Shown here piece by piece: positions 36,371 through 49,514 of a DNA stretch of 64,000 nucleotides. The notes under the pieces were generated by a model, which was given only the letters and a program-made list of their open reading frames with translations, was not told the origin of the DNA and searched no databases. The number at the start of each line of letters is the position of its first letter. Position 1 is the stretch's first letter. The position numbers and the translations under genes are program-made. The DNA comes from Hibiscus mutabilis (lineage: Eukaryota; Streptophyta; Magnoliopsida; Malvales; Malvaceae), in NCBI GenBank assembly GCA_019671005.1, contig CM033744.1, forward strand, positions 14,562,128 through 14,626,127, given 5' to 3'.

Positions 36371-39120
36371 TGTAATGTCCCAATTTTTGATTAGTGGCCA
36401 AAATGTAAAATTTTAAAAGTTTAGGGGTTAAAGTGTAAACTTTGGAAATGTTTAGGGATCAAAGTGTAATTTTCAAAAGTTACGTGTTTTGACCCCGTAA
36501 ATGAATAGTTTACCCCAAGAGTGACATTTTCGTGTTACTCGGAGTTTTCGTACGAAGCTTATATTAATGGCTATAAAGTGATAAAGTTCAGAAATTTGGA
36601 AATCGTAGTTGGATCGAATGAAAAATGTTAAGCGTGCTTAGACTAGAGTAGCCTAAGGATGGGTGACCTATTGGGAGGGTTCCATGTTAGTATTTTTGAC
36701 TGATAAAAAGGATTCAGCATGAGTCAATAATATTTGTAAAGATTATTGTTATAAAATTTCCAAGAGGGATTGTATCCGATAAAATTCCTAGTAATTATCG
36801 GTACATCAGATCGAATCGGAATTTTAAAGACAGTTCTAAAAGTTATGGAAAATTCATAAAATACTATTTTATGAGTATTTTATTATAGTTGGTTGGATTC
36901 CAACTAGACTTAGTTGAACTTTTAAAAGAATGGCGAACTAGTAAATAAAGAATAGTTGGAGGGAAAATTAGTCATTTGGTAGGGGTGGTAATTTTGAAAT
37001 ATTTGAAGTTACAAGGGCCATTTTTGGAAGAAGAAAATTGAAGATTTAAATCTTGTCCCTTGATTGAGGATAAAATCAATTTCAACCATTGGATAAAAGG
37101 GCAAATTTGTAATTTCCCTATTTGAATGAATTTAAAATTTATTTACATAATACAAGTGGCATAATTGGAGCAATCTAAAAATTAAAAGGCCAAAAGATGA
37201 AGCATTATTCATCTTTCAAAATTTTGAAAATTTGAGGGAAAAGGGGAGAAAATTTTTGAAGCTCGATTCAAGCCCCGAAACTCGATTTTCAGGTAATCTT
37301 TCGAACTGCAAAGTTGTTCTACTCTTCAAGCTCTATATTTTGATGTAATTAATTCATGGAATAGATACTTGATTGATGAAAATTTTACTTGAGAAGGAAA
37401 TTAGGATTTATGAACACAATTGAGGCTTTTGAAATATTATGATTCCATGGTTGAATTTAAGTTGGAATCAAGATTATATGATGTTAAAATCATGTTATTG
37501 AGTTAGGATTTAAACCCTACATATTTTGGTTTGTATTGAGAAGATTAGGGTTTATGGATTTTAGTCTAACTTAGGTTTGTGATGTTGGATTAATGATCTA
37601 GTATGCTTGATTTGTTGTTTGGAAGTAAAACCCTAACTTAAATATATAGGGACCAATTCAGCAAGCTTCAAAGTTAAGGGACCAAATCTGAATTTTATGA
37701 AATTGGAGTGTATTTATGTATTTAATGATGTTGGGGATGTGAAATTGATGTTAGAATGCTAAACCGATGTTGAATTGAATTAGTGACTATTTTGACAATT
37801 TGTCAAAATTAAGTGACCAAATAGGAAATGAATTATTGGATGGGGATTAAATCTGATTTTTTTAGTTAAAATAATAGAATCAAGGTAGTAATGTTGATTT
37901 GAGGACTAAATTGCAAAGTTAAGAAGCTTGAATCCTTACCTTTGCATTTTAGTGACTATTTTGGCAAACAAAGAAATTAGAGGGAATTATTTTGAATAAT
38001 TATTGAATGAAGAAGATGATGAATTGGTGGTTTGAAGCAAGTGATGGGACTAAATTGACAAGTAGAAAATAAGAAGTTAGTATAAATTAGAAGTTAATTA
38101 TGGAAAGCTATGTAGAAGATTGAATTTTGGCAGTGACTTCGAAAATTCACCATAAATTCTACAAAAATGTTTAGATGATGAATTTTATATCGATATAAAG
38201 ATTTGTTCATCTAGTTTCATTTCCAACAAACGGAAACTGGTTTCGAGTTCCGAGTTAAAAGATATGAATTTTTAATCGAATGAAGGTCAGAAAATTTACA
38301 GAGCAGTTTCTGTCAGGACAACTCTGTGATGGGAATTTGAAGAATTTTCATAATTTTTGTATATTTTATTAATTTATGTGGCTATACCATTATAATCATT
38401 ACCGAATCTAGTTCTTACATTATGAAGAATATTAAGATCCAATGTGTATTCTGATCTTTAGAAGTAAAACTCTGAGGGTAGGACAAGTTTCCAAAAAATA
38501 GAATTTGATACATTTTGTATCTAAATATTTGATAACAATCTCGGAAGAATTATTAGAAGTTCAAAATAGTCATTAAGGACCAAAATGAATTTTTGGATAG
38601 TATAAGGAATGAAGGAAAATTATGGAAAATTTTCTATGTTAAATGATTAGATAGCTTGATTGAAATATTGTTAGAAGTGAATCTAACAAATGCTTGTTTA
38701 TATTCATGTGGTTAATGAAGTCAAATTCGAATCAAAAGAAGATTCAAGGTACTATGAAGGAAAGGATCGAGTAGAACTTTGTGAGGCATGCTAATAAATT
38801 GCCCAGGTGAGTGTATTTCTATATGTGTATTATATTAAAAAGGGGAAGACTTGTGAAAAGTCAACCCAAATTTAGAAATAACGTTGCATTACTTTTTAAA
38901 ATAAATGATCTGAGGCATACTCGGTATAGCAAGCTTGACGAAGTACAAGGTACGAACTATTTTTTGCATAAATAATGACAAATTATGTTTATTGATGAAA
39001 TATGATAACAAGTTGCATGCTTACCTGAATAATGATAATTGATTGTCAATAAGATGAAATGCCCAAGTATTTATGTATGAGAGTTCATGGTATAATTGGA
39101 TATCCATAGAGTCTTTGCAG

Positions 39121-39709
39121 CTGCATTCTAGCACTACGGTGCGTTCCAGACACTTCGGTGTTGACATCAGACGCTACGGATTTGCAATCACTTCGGTGAT
39201 GTTTAGATACTTCAGTGTCGACTAACACAAAAGGTGCGATAATGAGGAGTAAAGAGCGTCCTCGAGTATGTACTCACCATCACACACTACGACGTTGCAG
39301 ACACTACGGTGTTGTTATAATGACTCGTATACCATAGGATTCACATGAAATTGTACTTTGGGCTATAAATCATAAAATGCTTTGAACATGAAATGTTGAT
39401 TATAATGTTGATTTTGCCCAAGTACTATTGTGAAGTCTATGGTATAGTTGGATATCCATATAGCCCTAGCAGCTGCGTCCTAGCGCTACGGTGTGTTTCA
39501 GTCACTATGGTGATGTTTAGAGACTTTGGTGTCGGCTTAGACGCTACGGCGTTGTTCAGACACTTCGGTGTTGTTAGCACAAAATGTGCGACTATAAGGA
39601 GCAAAGAGCATCCTTGATTATATAAGGAGCGAAGAGCGTCCTCGAGTACGTACTCATCTTAGTCGCTTCGGCAATGCAGACGCTACGGCGTCGTAGACAC
39701 TATGGTGTC
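39121..39709 (+). repeat. Cluster of short hairpins with UNCG-type tetraloops
   Basis: Many short inverted repeats share a TACG or TTCG loop closed by C-G. Examples: GCAC-TACG-GTGC (39131), ACAC-TTCG-GTGT (39150 and 39560), ATCAC-TTCG-GTGAT (39187), ACAC-TACG-GTGT (39301), ACGC-TACG-GCGT (39541) and GACGC-TACG-GCGTC (39679). Variants with TATG or TTCA loops occur at 39696 and near 39207. The stems differ but stay paired. The sense strand of the LTR carries the UNCG form, so they would be C(UNCG)G hairpins in RNA. Confidence 0.8.
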
Positions 39710-39756
39710 TTATCAAGATGACTCGCGTACCTTAGTCTCAAATAATATACTTTGGG

Positions 39757-39882
39757 CTATGTTAAAGGATATGATATGCAAATAATTGCATGATGGAAGT
39801 ATGACTATGTTAAAGGATATGATATGCAACTAATTGCATGATGAAAGTATGACTATGTTAAAGGATATGATATGCAAATAAT
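39757..39882. repeat. 48-bp tandem repeat
   Basis: About 2.6 units with a period of 48 bp (CTATGTTAAAGG words at 39757, 39805, 39853), cut off by the end of LTR D at 39883. Confidence 0.85.
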
Positions 39883-42167
39883 TGTAACACCCCTAACCCG
39901 ACATAGTAGTAAACCGAATCAGGAAGTGTTACGAAACAAACATTAGAACCAACATGATTACTTAGCACTTCACAAATAAGCATACAAACAAAATTCAGGG
40001 TAATTTAAAACTTTTTATAAGTTGGAAAGGTCTTCAACTTTATATCGCATAAAAACAACATAAACATATATTAAATAGTGACACTTCAATCACCGGTTCA
40101 TAGTTTGCTTTTATAATTTAAGCACTTCAGACAACAACGTTTATTACTACCAAACATATACTCATGACAATCATTTGAACATTTAGGTTGTTTACTAAGA
40201 TCAAGATAACTCGATATATACTTCAATCCTAAACAATCACATATAACCTTTGCATAGCATGATCAAAACTAAATTCATTGACAGCTAAAGTTTTAATTAT
40301 TCTAATCGTAAACTAACCTTTTTAAAATATACTACTTTTACTAAAGGTTTAACTCGATAATTACATATTTGAGTTTGCATACACATACTAACAAATGGTT
40401 AAGCAACTTAAGAATCTTACAGACAATTAACAATATATCATATTCAATACACAACAATCACTAGTTTGTAACATAACATTTATTTTGTTTGTAACTTGTA
40501 GTCTTATTCAAGTTATAAGGCGTCTTACTAAATCATCCGTGATTCCAATCCATTTAGGCATCATAAATCACGTGAATTCTAAGAAGGGTGAACATTCAAA
40601 TCTACCACTAGCATAATTCAGCTATTAAGTAACTATTAAATCATATGCAACATGCAATCACCAAGAAATAATAGAGGCCCATCACAAACTTGAATACTCA
40701 ATAGGCTTATATACATGATAATCCATAAAAGAAATCTAATAACTTAATGCATGCTTAACCACTATGTTAAAGAGAAAGGAGTAAACAATAGCTTAGTGAG
40801 GTAGATTATAAAGCTTATGTGTAATAATCAATCAAGATCTTTCACTACCAAAAGCAAGAAATCATGAAATACAAGCTTGAGCATGGCAAGGTCCATAAGA
40901 GGTTAGATCATTCGAATCAAAGCTACCAAAGAAATAACTACATACGTGATCACTCCAACTTACATTCCATTCGAATAGTCTTGCACAAGATTATGTAAGC
41001 TCAACTAGGTCCCAACTTAAGCAATTTATCATTTCAAACAATCATGATAGCATTCTATCAAAACCAAATCCAAATGAGTAGTAACCAAGTTACATTATAA
41101 CCACTTATTTGTTAAATAATTTATCTTAATTCTTTAATAGTTGGGCTTAGATTATTATGCTTTCTTATTAATGTTTCTTAACCATTTATAATATACTTGA
41201 CAGACAAGTCATCAATTATTGTATATCATAACATGGTTTCATAACATATGAGTCATTAGTCATAACATATCATGAACATGGTTACTTATCTTATAAGATT
41301 TTAAAAATAGCATGTCAAAGACACAAGTTACTTGTCATGTAAGACATCAACCGTAGCTTATCAAATCATATTTAGGAGGCACTTATACATATATATCCAA
41401 AATACTTCAATACATACTAGTTCATATGCCAAGTAGTTTCCATTTCATGTACATACTTACATTTGTTGAAATAATTGATATATACTTGTTCTAACTCAAA
41501 ACAGTCCACAATATATCTAATTTCATTCAATTCAGTCCACTATTTTTGCATACAAATGAACACATCAAAACAGTCCATAGACAGTTGTATTTACTCAAAG
41601 TAGTCCCTAAACTTTATATATATAAACATTTAAATTTAAAACAATCCGAGCATGTTCATTTATAAAGCGTATTTGACAACTATACATCATTGTGCATGTG
41701 GTTTAAATGAAGCAAACAAAATCATATAATCCTTCTAAGTAACCAATTTTAAATAAATATCCCCATAAAGCTCAATTATTTTTACGAAAGCATTCACTCA
41801 ATAAAGAATTCTTATTACTAGACAAACAAATCATTACTATACTTCCTTGAGTTAATCTTATAAACTTTCTTAAATTCTTTAACATAGTTTATTCATTTTA
41901 AGTTACTTAGCATACAAGTATTTACGTTTGCATATCCTATTCGTAAATTACTTGTCATGTAAGACAACCAAATGTATTAATTTTAATCAAAGATTACTTT
42001 TCATATGCTTTATTAAAAATAACAATTCTATCAGGTCATATTCAAGTTATAATCACATATGTTTCAACTACCTCGATACATATTTGTTCATATGAAAAGC
42101 AATCCATATTCATGTACCTATACATATATATATTTCATAGCAATCCTTAATATACTTGTGCTTATTT
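39883..42167 (-). mobile_element. LTR D, left part (minus strand)
   Basis: The plus strand begins TGTAACACCCCTAACCCG, the reverse complement of an LTR 3' end like that of LTR E (CGGGGTAGGGGTGTTACA). It is split at 42168 by LTR E and continues at 45805-46672, where the minus-strand Athila-like element cuts it again. The rest must lie beyond the window. It has no coding capacity. Confidence 0.7.
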
Positions 42168-45100
42168 TGTAACACCCTAAACCGGGCCTAGGAAGGTTAC
42201 CACAATCTAAGCCATTTACTAATTGAATTAGGTGTTAATCAAATTGAAAGAATTGGGAGTTAATTGAGGAAATAACATTAGCTAACAAATAACTAAAGGA
42301 TTAAAATGTTATAACCAACAAGTTAGAGTGTTAAGTTAAAAGGACCAAAATGAAACAAGAGTAAAATAATAACTTGCATGTGTAATTAGACCACTATGTG
42401 ATAGTGGAATACATGTGGCAAGGTAAATTCACATGTGGCAAGGGAGAGTGTAATGGCCGGCCATGTTGGTGAAGAAAGAGAAAACAAATTTGAATCTTCT
42501 TCATTCTTGTAATTGCCATAACCGAATAGTGAGAGAGAGAGAGATCTTGGAGAGAAATTTGGTTATTTTCACTTGAAGATTTGATTAGGGATCAAGAGGG
42601 AATCAAATAGGAAGGTAAAATGCTTGATTCTATATGTTATAGATTTGAATGGTTGAAATTGAATGCTTGTATGATGAGTCTTACATCTTGTGGATAATTG
42701 ATTGAATGTCATGAAAGCATGTTTGTGTTTGTAATCTTAAGTTACTATGATTTCTGGGAATATGTTTGCATGACCATCGAATGGTATAGGTGATCTATGG
42801 TTTAAGTTGTTAGACAGATAATCAATGCTTGAAATTGTTGGGAAGTTGCTGGAAATTGAGAATAGGGATCATGGTTGAAACTAGTTTAGTGTAGGGACTG
42901 TTTTGTTAATTGAAAATGTGTAAACATGTTTGGTTATACATGCTACCCTGTTTTGATCACATTGATAAGTGAATTGAGACTTGAATAGAGTAATTAGCTT
43001 GCTGGAAAATGAGCTCATATAATTGGATTAGTTGAAGCTAGGTAATGGACTGCTCAAATGGTGAATGAGAGGAATGTTGTTGATCAAATGATCAAATTGA
43101 ACTTAGCACTATAATGTCTTGTTATGATCACATAGACAAGTGATTTAAACTGACCTAGACATGTAAGAACATGAAAATAAGTTGGATTAAAATGTTAGAA
43201 TCTTGTTTAGAGGAATTATGAAGCTAAAAATCTAGCCTAGTGAAATCTGCCCATAAAACTCTATTCTGGGCAGTAACTTTGAAAAATCACCATAAATTGT
43301 ATAAAGGGAATTTAAGGCTGAAAATTTTATGGACAATGCCTTAACATGTCTAAATTCATTAGGAGAAAACATAATTGAATTCTGGATTTTAGAATGAATT
43401 GTAGAGAAGAAACACTAGGGACAGTGCAAACTGTCTAGTGATGTAAATTACCCTGTCTTTAAGCTAAAAACTGTATTAATTGGAAAAGAACTAAAATGAA
43501 AGGCCTATATGGTTAGAAATAAAATTAAGTTATCTTTCCAACGGTGTAAACCAATTGAAATTTTGACGTACATAATGAAAGTTATGCACGTTTAAGTAAG
43601 CAGTGCTCCTGCTGCCTGGTACAGCAGTTTAGATGTTATTGGTCTTGTATATGTGATGTATTAACCTTGTTGCTATGTTGAATGATTTGGTGATTACATG
43701 TTTTGACCTTTTTCTATCTATGTGATTTATTAGAGCAAGGAGAGGACTTTGGAGAAGGATCTAAAGTCGAGCATTCAAGGGACAAGAAAAAGGGGATAGT
43801 CTTGTGAGACTAGCTAGCTTGGAGTATAGTGAGAGTAGTTTACAATAGGGTTAGGATTTAGGTCCTAACCAAACATGCATGACTATCTTCTTGCCATTGA
43901 TATGACATGTTAATGATCTTAATTTAACTTGAATATGACAAAAAAGGGAAGATTGAACTAAACTAAAATTGTGAGTAAGTAATAGCATGCAAATTGATAA
44001 ATTAATTAGAAAGAAAAGTGAAAACAAATGTATGATTCCATACCTTGGATATGACTTATTATAATGCTTGCTTGATAGTGCTCTATGATGTAAATGCTTG
44101 AATTCTTGATGCCTTGGTGAACCATCAAATGTTTGCTTCTATGGATTTCTATGATGAAAATACTTGATAACATGAATTAAGTCATGAAATAAAGATCTTG
44201 CGTGATGCCTAAGATGGCATATGTAAAAATTTTACTTGAATAACAAGTTAAATTGCAAAAAGATGAGCTAAGGCTCAACTGGCCTAAGGGCTAAGCTTAA
44301 CCTTGATATATCTTGCTTGAATTGATACTTGAACTTCAAAAGCTTGAAATCCTTAAATAAATAAAGTGTAATTAAACAACCTTGGTTTCTAGTTGAATAG
44401 GTAGAAGGGCATGCCTTAGAGTCTAGAGCTCATTGTGTCAGGGTGGACTACGGTCCAGGGCTAAGGCCCCTAATTGTCAACAGACGGAGGGTACGTATGT
44501 GGTCTTTGGCGACAACAGGAGGGTTGACCAGTACTACGGTACATCTTGTGGCGAAAATTGATTGGAGACTTGATTACCTAGTCAAACTATAAACCAAGGA
44601 TTGTTTCAAAAGAATATAAATGAGTTAATAAGTATGAATTGTTTAAATACTTGTCTTGAACTATTTGTTACTTTAATTTATTGACATGCGAACTTGCTAC
44701 CTGAATTACGTGACACGTAAACTTGCTACTTGGACTACTTGATATGTATTCTTGAAATGACAAATATGTAAACTTGAACTAATTGTTACTTGACTTGAGA
44801 TGTATGCATATTGCCTGGATATGTACTTGACTTGAATTGAAATGTGTATATTGCTTGAGTATGTTATTTGACTTGAAATGAAGTTTTAGTAAAGCTTGAA
44901 TTCGAATGATACCAACCTTGACTAGGTTCAAACTTAGCTAATAGATACATGTCTTATTGATTGGTCAGAATTAGTTACTACCTCACTAAGTACATTCTTG
45001 TACTTATCACTCTTGTTTTCATTCTTCCCAACCACAAGATAAAGGATTCGATCGTTGCTCGATCCTGAAGCCTGATTTCTTGAGCTCGAAGCAAGATATA

Positions 45101-45804
45101 AGCATAGCTAAAGTATGGTTCATACTTGTTTTGTACTCCCCTAGTTGGTGGCACTTAGTTTGTATATAATGACTTGTGCATGCATTTTGGATACTTGAAC
45201 TTGTATATATATAGGTTGTTTTGAATGGGCTTATCATGTTATGATCTTGGTTGTTATTGTAAATCAAGTAATGAACTTTAATCCTATGTAATGAAAGTAT
45301 GTTGCTGCGCATATTGATATGTATATATTGAACGTTCAAAGAAATTGATCTAGCCTTGTACCATTTGAATAACTTGTGAAATAAGATAGTCTTGTGTGAA
45401 CATTCGAATGTCTTGCATGTTATCTTGTAAGTTTGAATTGTAAATGCCGATTGGTAAGGCTTGGCATTTGGCTGGCTTGGAATCAAGGTATGTGCAATTG
45501 ATCATGTTTAGTATGTTATGTATGAAATGTTATATGTATCAATCTAAGGAACTATGAAATGAAAATGGAACCATGTTTGCTCTTAGGTTATTCGAATATG
45601 ATTGTATGATGATGTTAATTGAATTAATTGGTAACCTGTAATGTCTTGTAATTGAGATTGCTTACATGTTAAGTTATAAAAGTTTGGTTACTTGCTAGAT
45701 AAGTAACTCGTCTAATAGGCATGAGTTAGCCTTGTTCTTGCTTGTAATGTACTTGGTAACGCTCCTGAACCGGTTTACTACTAACCCGGGGTAGGGGTGT
45801 TACA
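42168..45804 (+). mobile_element. Solo LTR E (plus strand)
   Basis: A complete LTR of 3637 bp, from TGTAACACCCTAAACCGGGC to ACCCGGGGTAGGGGTGTTACA, flanked by TATTT (42163-42167) and TATCT (45805-45809), a 5-bp duplication with one mismatch. No internal region is attached, so it is best read as the product of LTR-LTR recombination. A GGCCGGCC block and a GAGAGAGAGAG stretch near 42455-42545 resemble LTR B. Hairpins TGGAC-TACG-GTCCA (44444-44457) and GTAC-TACG-GTAC (44531-44542) lie at about two thirds of its length. The 155-residue minus-strand frame at 45019-45486 is antisense to the LTR and not supported as a gene. Confidence 0.82.
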
Positions 45805-46672
45805 TATCTAAAGTAGCCTATCGATCATGTACATACATAATTAAACAACTAAAACATTCCATAACATATTCAATCCTATTCAAAACGAACCATTAATCAT
45901 ATATATATATAATTAGACAATCGAAATAGTCCTTAACATAGTTATATATATATATTCATATATTCAAAAATAATCCTTAATGTTTTTAGACATAGTATTT
46001 GATATATAATTAAATAGATGCTACTTAACGTGTAAATTATCAATTATGTCACATTCTAAGCTTCAATTTTTACTTATCATTATTAATGATTGACATATCA
46101 TATTAACTCATATTCACCTCTTTCTTAATGTGAAAGCTATCACGCATAGTATAACATAATCATGGTCTAATAGTCACAAAAAGTATTTAGATAATTCTTT
46201 AATCTTGATTTACAACTTCCTTAATGCATTTTACATAGCCCTGAGAATCGAATTACAGCCTAGGTACACTAATTCCCAACTAACTATCGCCCATAAAATG
46301 GTACTCGCAGTACCGGTCAATCCCTCCTACTATCGCCAAGTGACCACAACACTTCCCTCCTACTGTCCCCAATTAAGGACCGTAGTCCAGGACTGTAGCC
46401 CACCCCAAACATGAGCTCTATGGACTCTATGGCATGCCAACTATACATAAGACTGACTCGAAACCAAGGCTTCCACATTTATCTTATTTTATTAATGATA
46501 GGATAAGATCATTTCCTTATCAGAATATCATATCAACAAAGCTTATTACCTTTTTATATTAGGCATATATTCACCTCATGTGAATTTCTCAATATACTTA
46601 TCTCATCTCATTCGATTAGCACCTTCTATTCATATCAAAATCAGAATCAGAATTGAACATAGCTCTGTACAT
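45805..46672 (-). mobile_element. LTR D, right part (minus strand)
   Basis: Continues LTR D after LTR E. Bases 46230-46440 match 70-280 of LTR A closely. GGACCGTAGTCC at 46377-46388 is the GGAC-TACG-GTCC hairpin on the LTR sense strand. It is cut at 46672 by the minus-strand Athila-like LTR. Confidence 0.7.
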
Positions 46673-48220
46673 TGTTGCGTGTGATAAGTGCTATGCAATT
46701 GTGCAAGTATACACGTCACAAGTAATAAAGTGATACGAGTATCGAGTACCGTCTCCACAGGGATTGGTTTGGGCCACTTTGCTTTAGTTATCGCACTGTA
46801 AAAGTAAAAACACAATTGATAGTAAGAGTTGATTTTAACGAGTAAAGTAAAAGCAATAAACTAAAATAATAGATGAAAGAAAAAGAGATAATAGGCCAGG
46901 TTATCGTGAGTTGAGGTGTCATAGCCGATTGGATCGTCTTGGTAAAAGAGTGCAAGGGCAACTCAGTTGTCGCGGCAACTTACACAGCGGGGTTGCCTTG
47001 GCAACTAATCGATGGTTGCCTGGGCGACTAGCTGGGCAACTACTTGGGCGTCTGGGCAGCAACTTCAAGGTTCGATAGAGCGTTCTTCAATGGTTTCTTC
47101 TTATCCCTAAGTCAAAACTCTAGCTACTTGTGCATGCCTTGATAATACATCCCTGCGTGAATCAAGGGTGAACAACAACCAATCTTGCGCTCCTCTTAGC
47201 CGTTGAAATCCTTAACTTATTCCTAAGCCGGATTAATCTTCACCATCAATTGATTGAATAAAGATCATACTCATTCGTTTCTTGAATCTAACTCTCCCAA
47301 TATTAGATAAATAGATGAAGTTACGAGATCCTCTCCCAATTCACTCGCAAACAAAAATAAGAACTAAGAATGAATAAACCTTGAATAGAAAAGTGCAAAC
47401 TCTTATTACCTAAACAAAATCCAATTGTTTCTCACAACAACAAAACACAATAATCCCAACCAATCAAGTTAGTTCATGGTTGGGTTCAAAAGATATACAA
47501 AGAATAATCCCCAAACCATGGATCTAATGGAAGCAAAGAAGAAGAAGAAGAAATCAAACTCTCTCCACCTTTGCTCTCTTGTCGAAATCTCTTCCTTCTT
47601 GCCCTTTGGAGTTGTCGAAAATCCTCTCTTCTTGCTCTCCTGGAGTTGACGGCTTGGTGATCTATTTATAGGGCTAGGTCAATGTCCCTCTTTGAGGAGG
47701 AAGTTAAGTTGGAATTAAATTATCTTTAAAGAATAAAATTCTTCATTATAATTATATTCCTTCTAGAACTTCTCCTATCTTCTTGGAATTTAATTCTTCT
47801 TTAACCTCTTCATGGAAATCAAACTCCCTTGGGATTTAACTTTGCTCCACGTCATCTTGGGCTTGTATAGTCATCAATTTCGACTACCATATCACCTTAT
47901 TCTTTGTCGACAATTGCCCTGCCAGCTAGCTCGGCGTCTCCTTCATGCATTGCCCTGGCAACTAGCTCGGAATCTCCTTCATGCACTGCCCTGGCAACTG
48001 GTTCTAGCCTTGTTTAGGCAAGTGATTCTGCACACACACAAAAACACAACAAAGCAGCATCTTTTTCTACAAAAATCACCAAGTTATGTAATCAAGCTCA
48101 ATGGTGGAAAGAAACATGAATTAATGCATGAATGACTAATTATGCAAGTAATATGAGCTTAAGTCTAACAATAATATGAGTAAAAAGGGTAATAAAAATA
48201 GTACTTTTGAACACTTATCA
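46673..48220 (-). repeat. 3' LTR of the minus-strand Athila-like element
   Basis: 1548 bp, inverted relative to the LTR at 52404-53967 and similar throughout. On the minus strand it starts TGATAAGTGTTC and ends at TGTTGCG (46673). The TATA box TATAAATA is at 47670-47663. It contains copies of the GTTGCC-NN-GGCAAC palindrome (for example near 46970-47005). The plus-strand ORF at 47812-48135 is antisense to the LTR. Confidence 0.88.
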
Positions 48221-49514
48221 CACCCCCAAACTCGAACTATTGCTTGTCCTCAAGCAATGCAAACTAACAATTACCTGCCAAAACTTTAATCATTAAAGAC
48301 ATGCTTCAAACTTGAATTCAAACCTCGGAACCGTGGCACAAAGTATGATCACCTTTTAATTTTTCGGATAGCACAAAAATTACCCGGAACAAAACTATAA
48401 TGCTCGTGACAATGTGTGTGCGTAGTTGTGTACAAGTTGATTTTCAAGATTCTATGTGAACAATAGGCTTTTATCAATTTAATTACCGGGGCATTTATTT
48501 TTATTTTCACTGGAGCCAATTTCTGGCACCTCTAGCAAAGTAAGCAATTTCTCATTTTAGTTTAGTCGACTAGAGCCAGTTTCAGGCACCTCTAGCGATT
48601 CTTTAATGTGCATTAACTACTAGAGCCAGTTTCGGGCACCTCTAGCAGGAAAGTGCATTTACTACTAGATCCAGTTTTGGGCACCTCTAGCAAGAATTTA
48701 ACTTTTAATTTTCAATTTTAGATTTACCCATATTTTAAGCAACCCAAGTTCACTAAGTTTCTTTCAATCAACAAGCCACAACCGTGTAAAAAAATCAGCA
48801 TCATAGTAAAATTCTAAGTTTTTTTTCATGCAATCCTAAAGTTAAAGGTTCTTTCAATTAAGTGTAGTGGCAAAAATTCATCATTGGATATTCAACAAGT
48901 CTTAAGCAATTAAATCCAATTAAAGGCATGGCAAGTAACATATGCAAACTATATGTGATTGCTAACGATGAATGCAACTAAACATGAAACTAACTAGAAA
49001 CCAACACCCCCAAGCTCGAGAGAAGCATTGTCCTCAATGCATGAAAGAGTGAAACAAAATTTAAAAGAAACTAAATGAAATGAGTTAGTCGGAGAGGTCG
49101 TCACCTCGAGTGATAAGTTTCCTTCGTGCCATTTGCTTGATTCATTTTCCGGTCGGTGGTACCGCGTGAATAGCATTACTTTGATTTAATCCGTGTTTGG
49201 GCATCAGAAGTTGCCGACGCTATTGTTGTTGCCTGGGCAATATCTTTTGTGGTTGCTGTGGCAAGTAGTCGGCAGTGAATTTCCTTAGCATAGTGGTTGT
49301 AAGTCTTGTTGTGGAAAAGAAAACCTGGAAACTAAATATAATGAAGACAAATAAAATCTTTCCTAAAAATTCCAAAAATAAAGAAAGAGAGAAAAAAATA
49401 ACCGAAAATAATAGAAAGAAAAAAAAAGTTCAAAAAAATAAAAAGAAAAAGAAAAAGAAAATATCAAAAGGAGAGCATGCTCATGCATCTCCTAAGGTGT
49501 CAACTTCTTTGTTT
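48221..49514 (-). other. Polypurine tract and 3' UTR of the minus-strand Athila-like element
   Basis: The minus-strand purine run GTTCGAGTTTGGGGGTG abuts the LTR at 48221. Four hairpin repeats of the form CTAGAGGTGCC...GGCTCTAG lie at 48510-48535, 48570-48595, 48620-48645 and 48665-48690, as in the plus copy. The UTR block ends near 49040, and a purine/pyrimidine-rich stretch (49380-49465) follows. The extra 3' ORF present in the plus copy is absent: integrase ends about 1.3 kb from the polypurine tract here, against about 2.9 kb there. Confidence 0.75.

Larger units (their letters stand above)
36371..39882 (+). mobile_element. Third chromovirus LTR of the TGTAATATCCC family
   Basis: Starts TGTAATGTCCCAATTTTTG and aligns with 31433-34033, for example at the AACAAACGGAAACTGGTTTC block near 38230. 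It extends about 0.8 kb further than that copy and holds the UNCG hairpin cluster (39121-39709) and a 48-bp repeat. It runs to the end of LTR D at 39882/39883, so its own 3' end is either at or beyond that junction. I see no primer site after it. The frame at 39393-39617 covers the hairpin cluster and is not a gene. Confidence 0.75.

Noticed and set aside
39121..39709. CRISPR-like array of short palindromes
   Set aside because: There is no regular spacer length and repeat stems vary in sequence. This is plant nuclear retrotransposon DNA. The hairpin interpretation fits better.
45019..45486. 155-residue minus-strand ORF
   Set aside because: Lies within solo LTR E, antisense to it, with no recognisable motif and LTR-like composition. 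LTR B, its relative, does not keep the frame.
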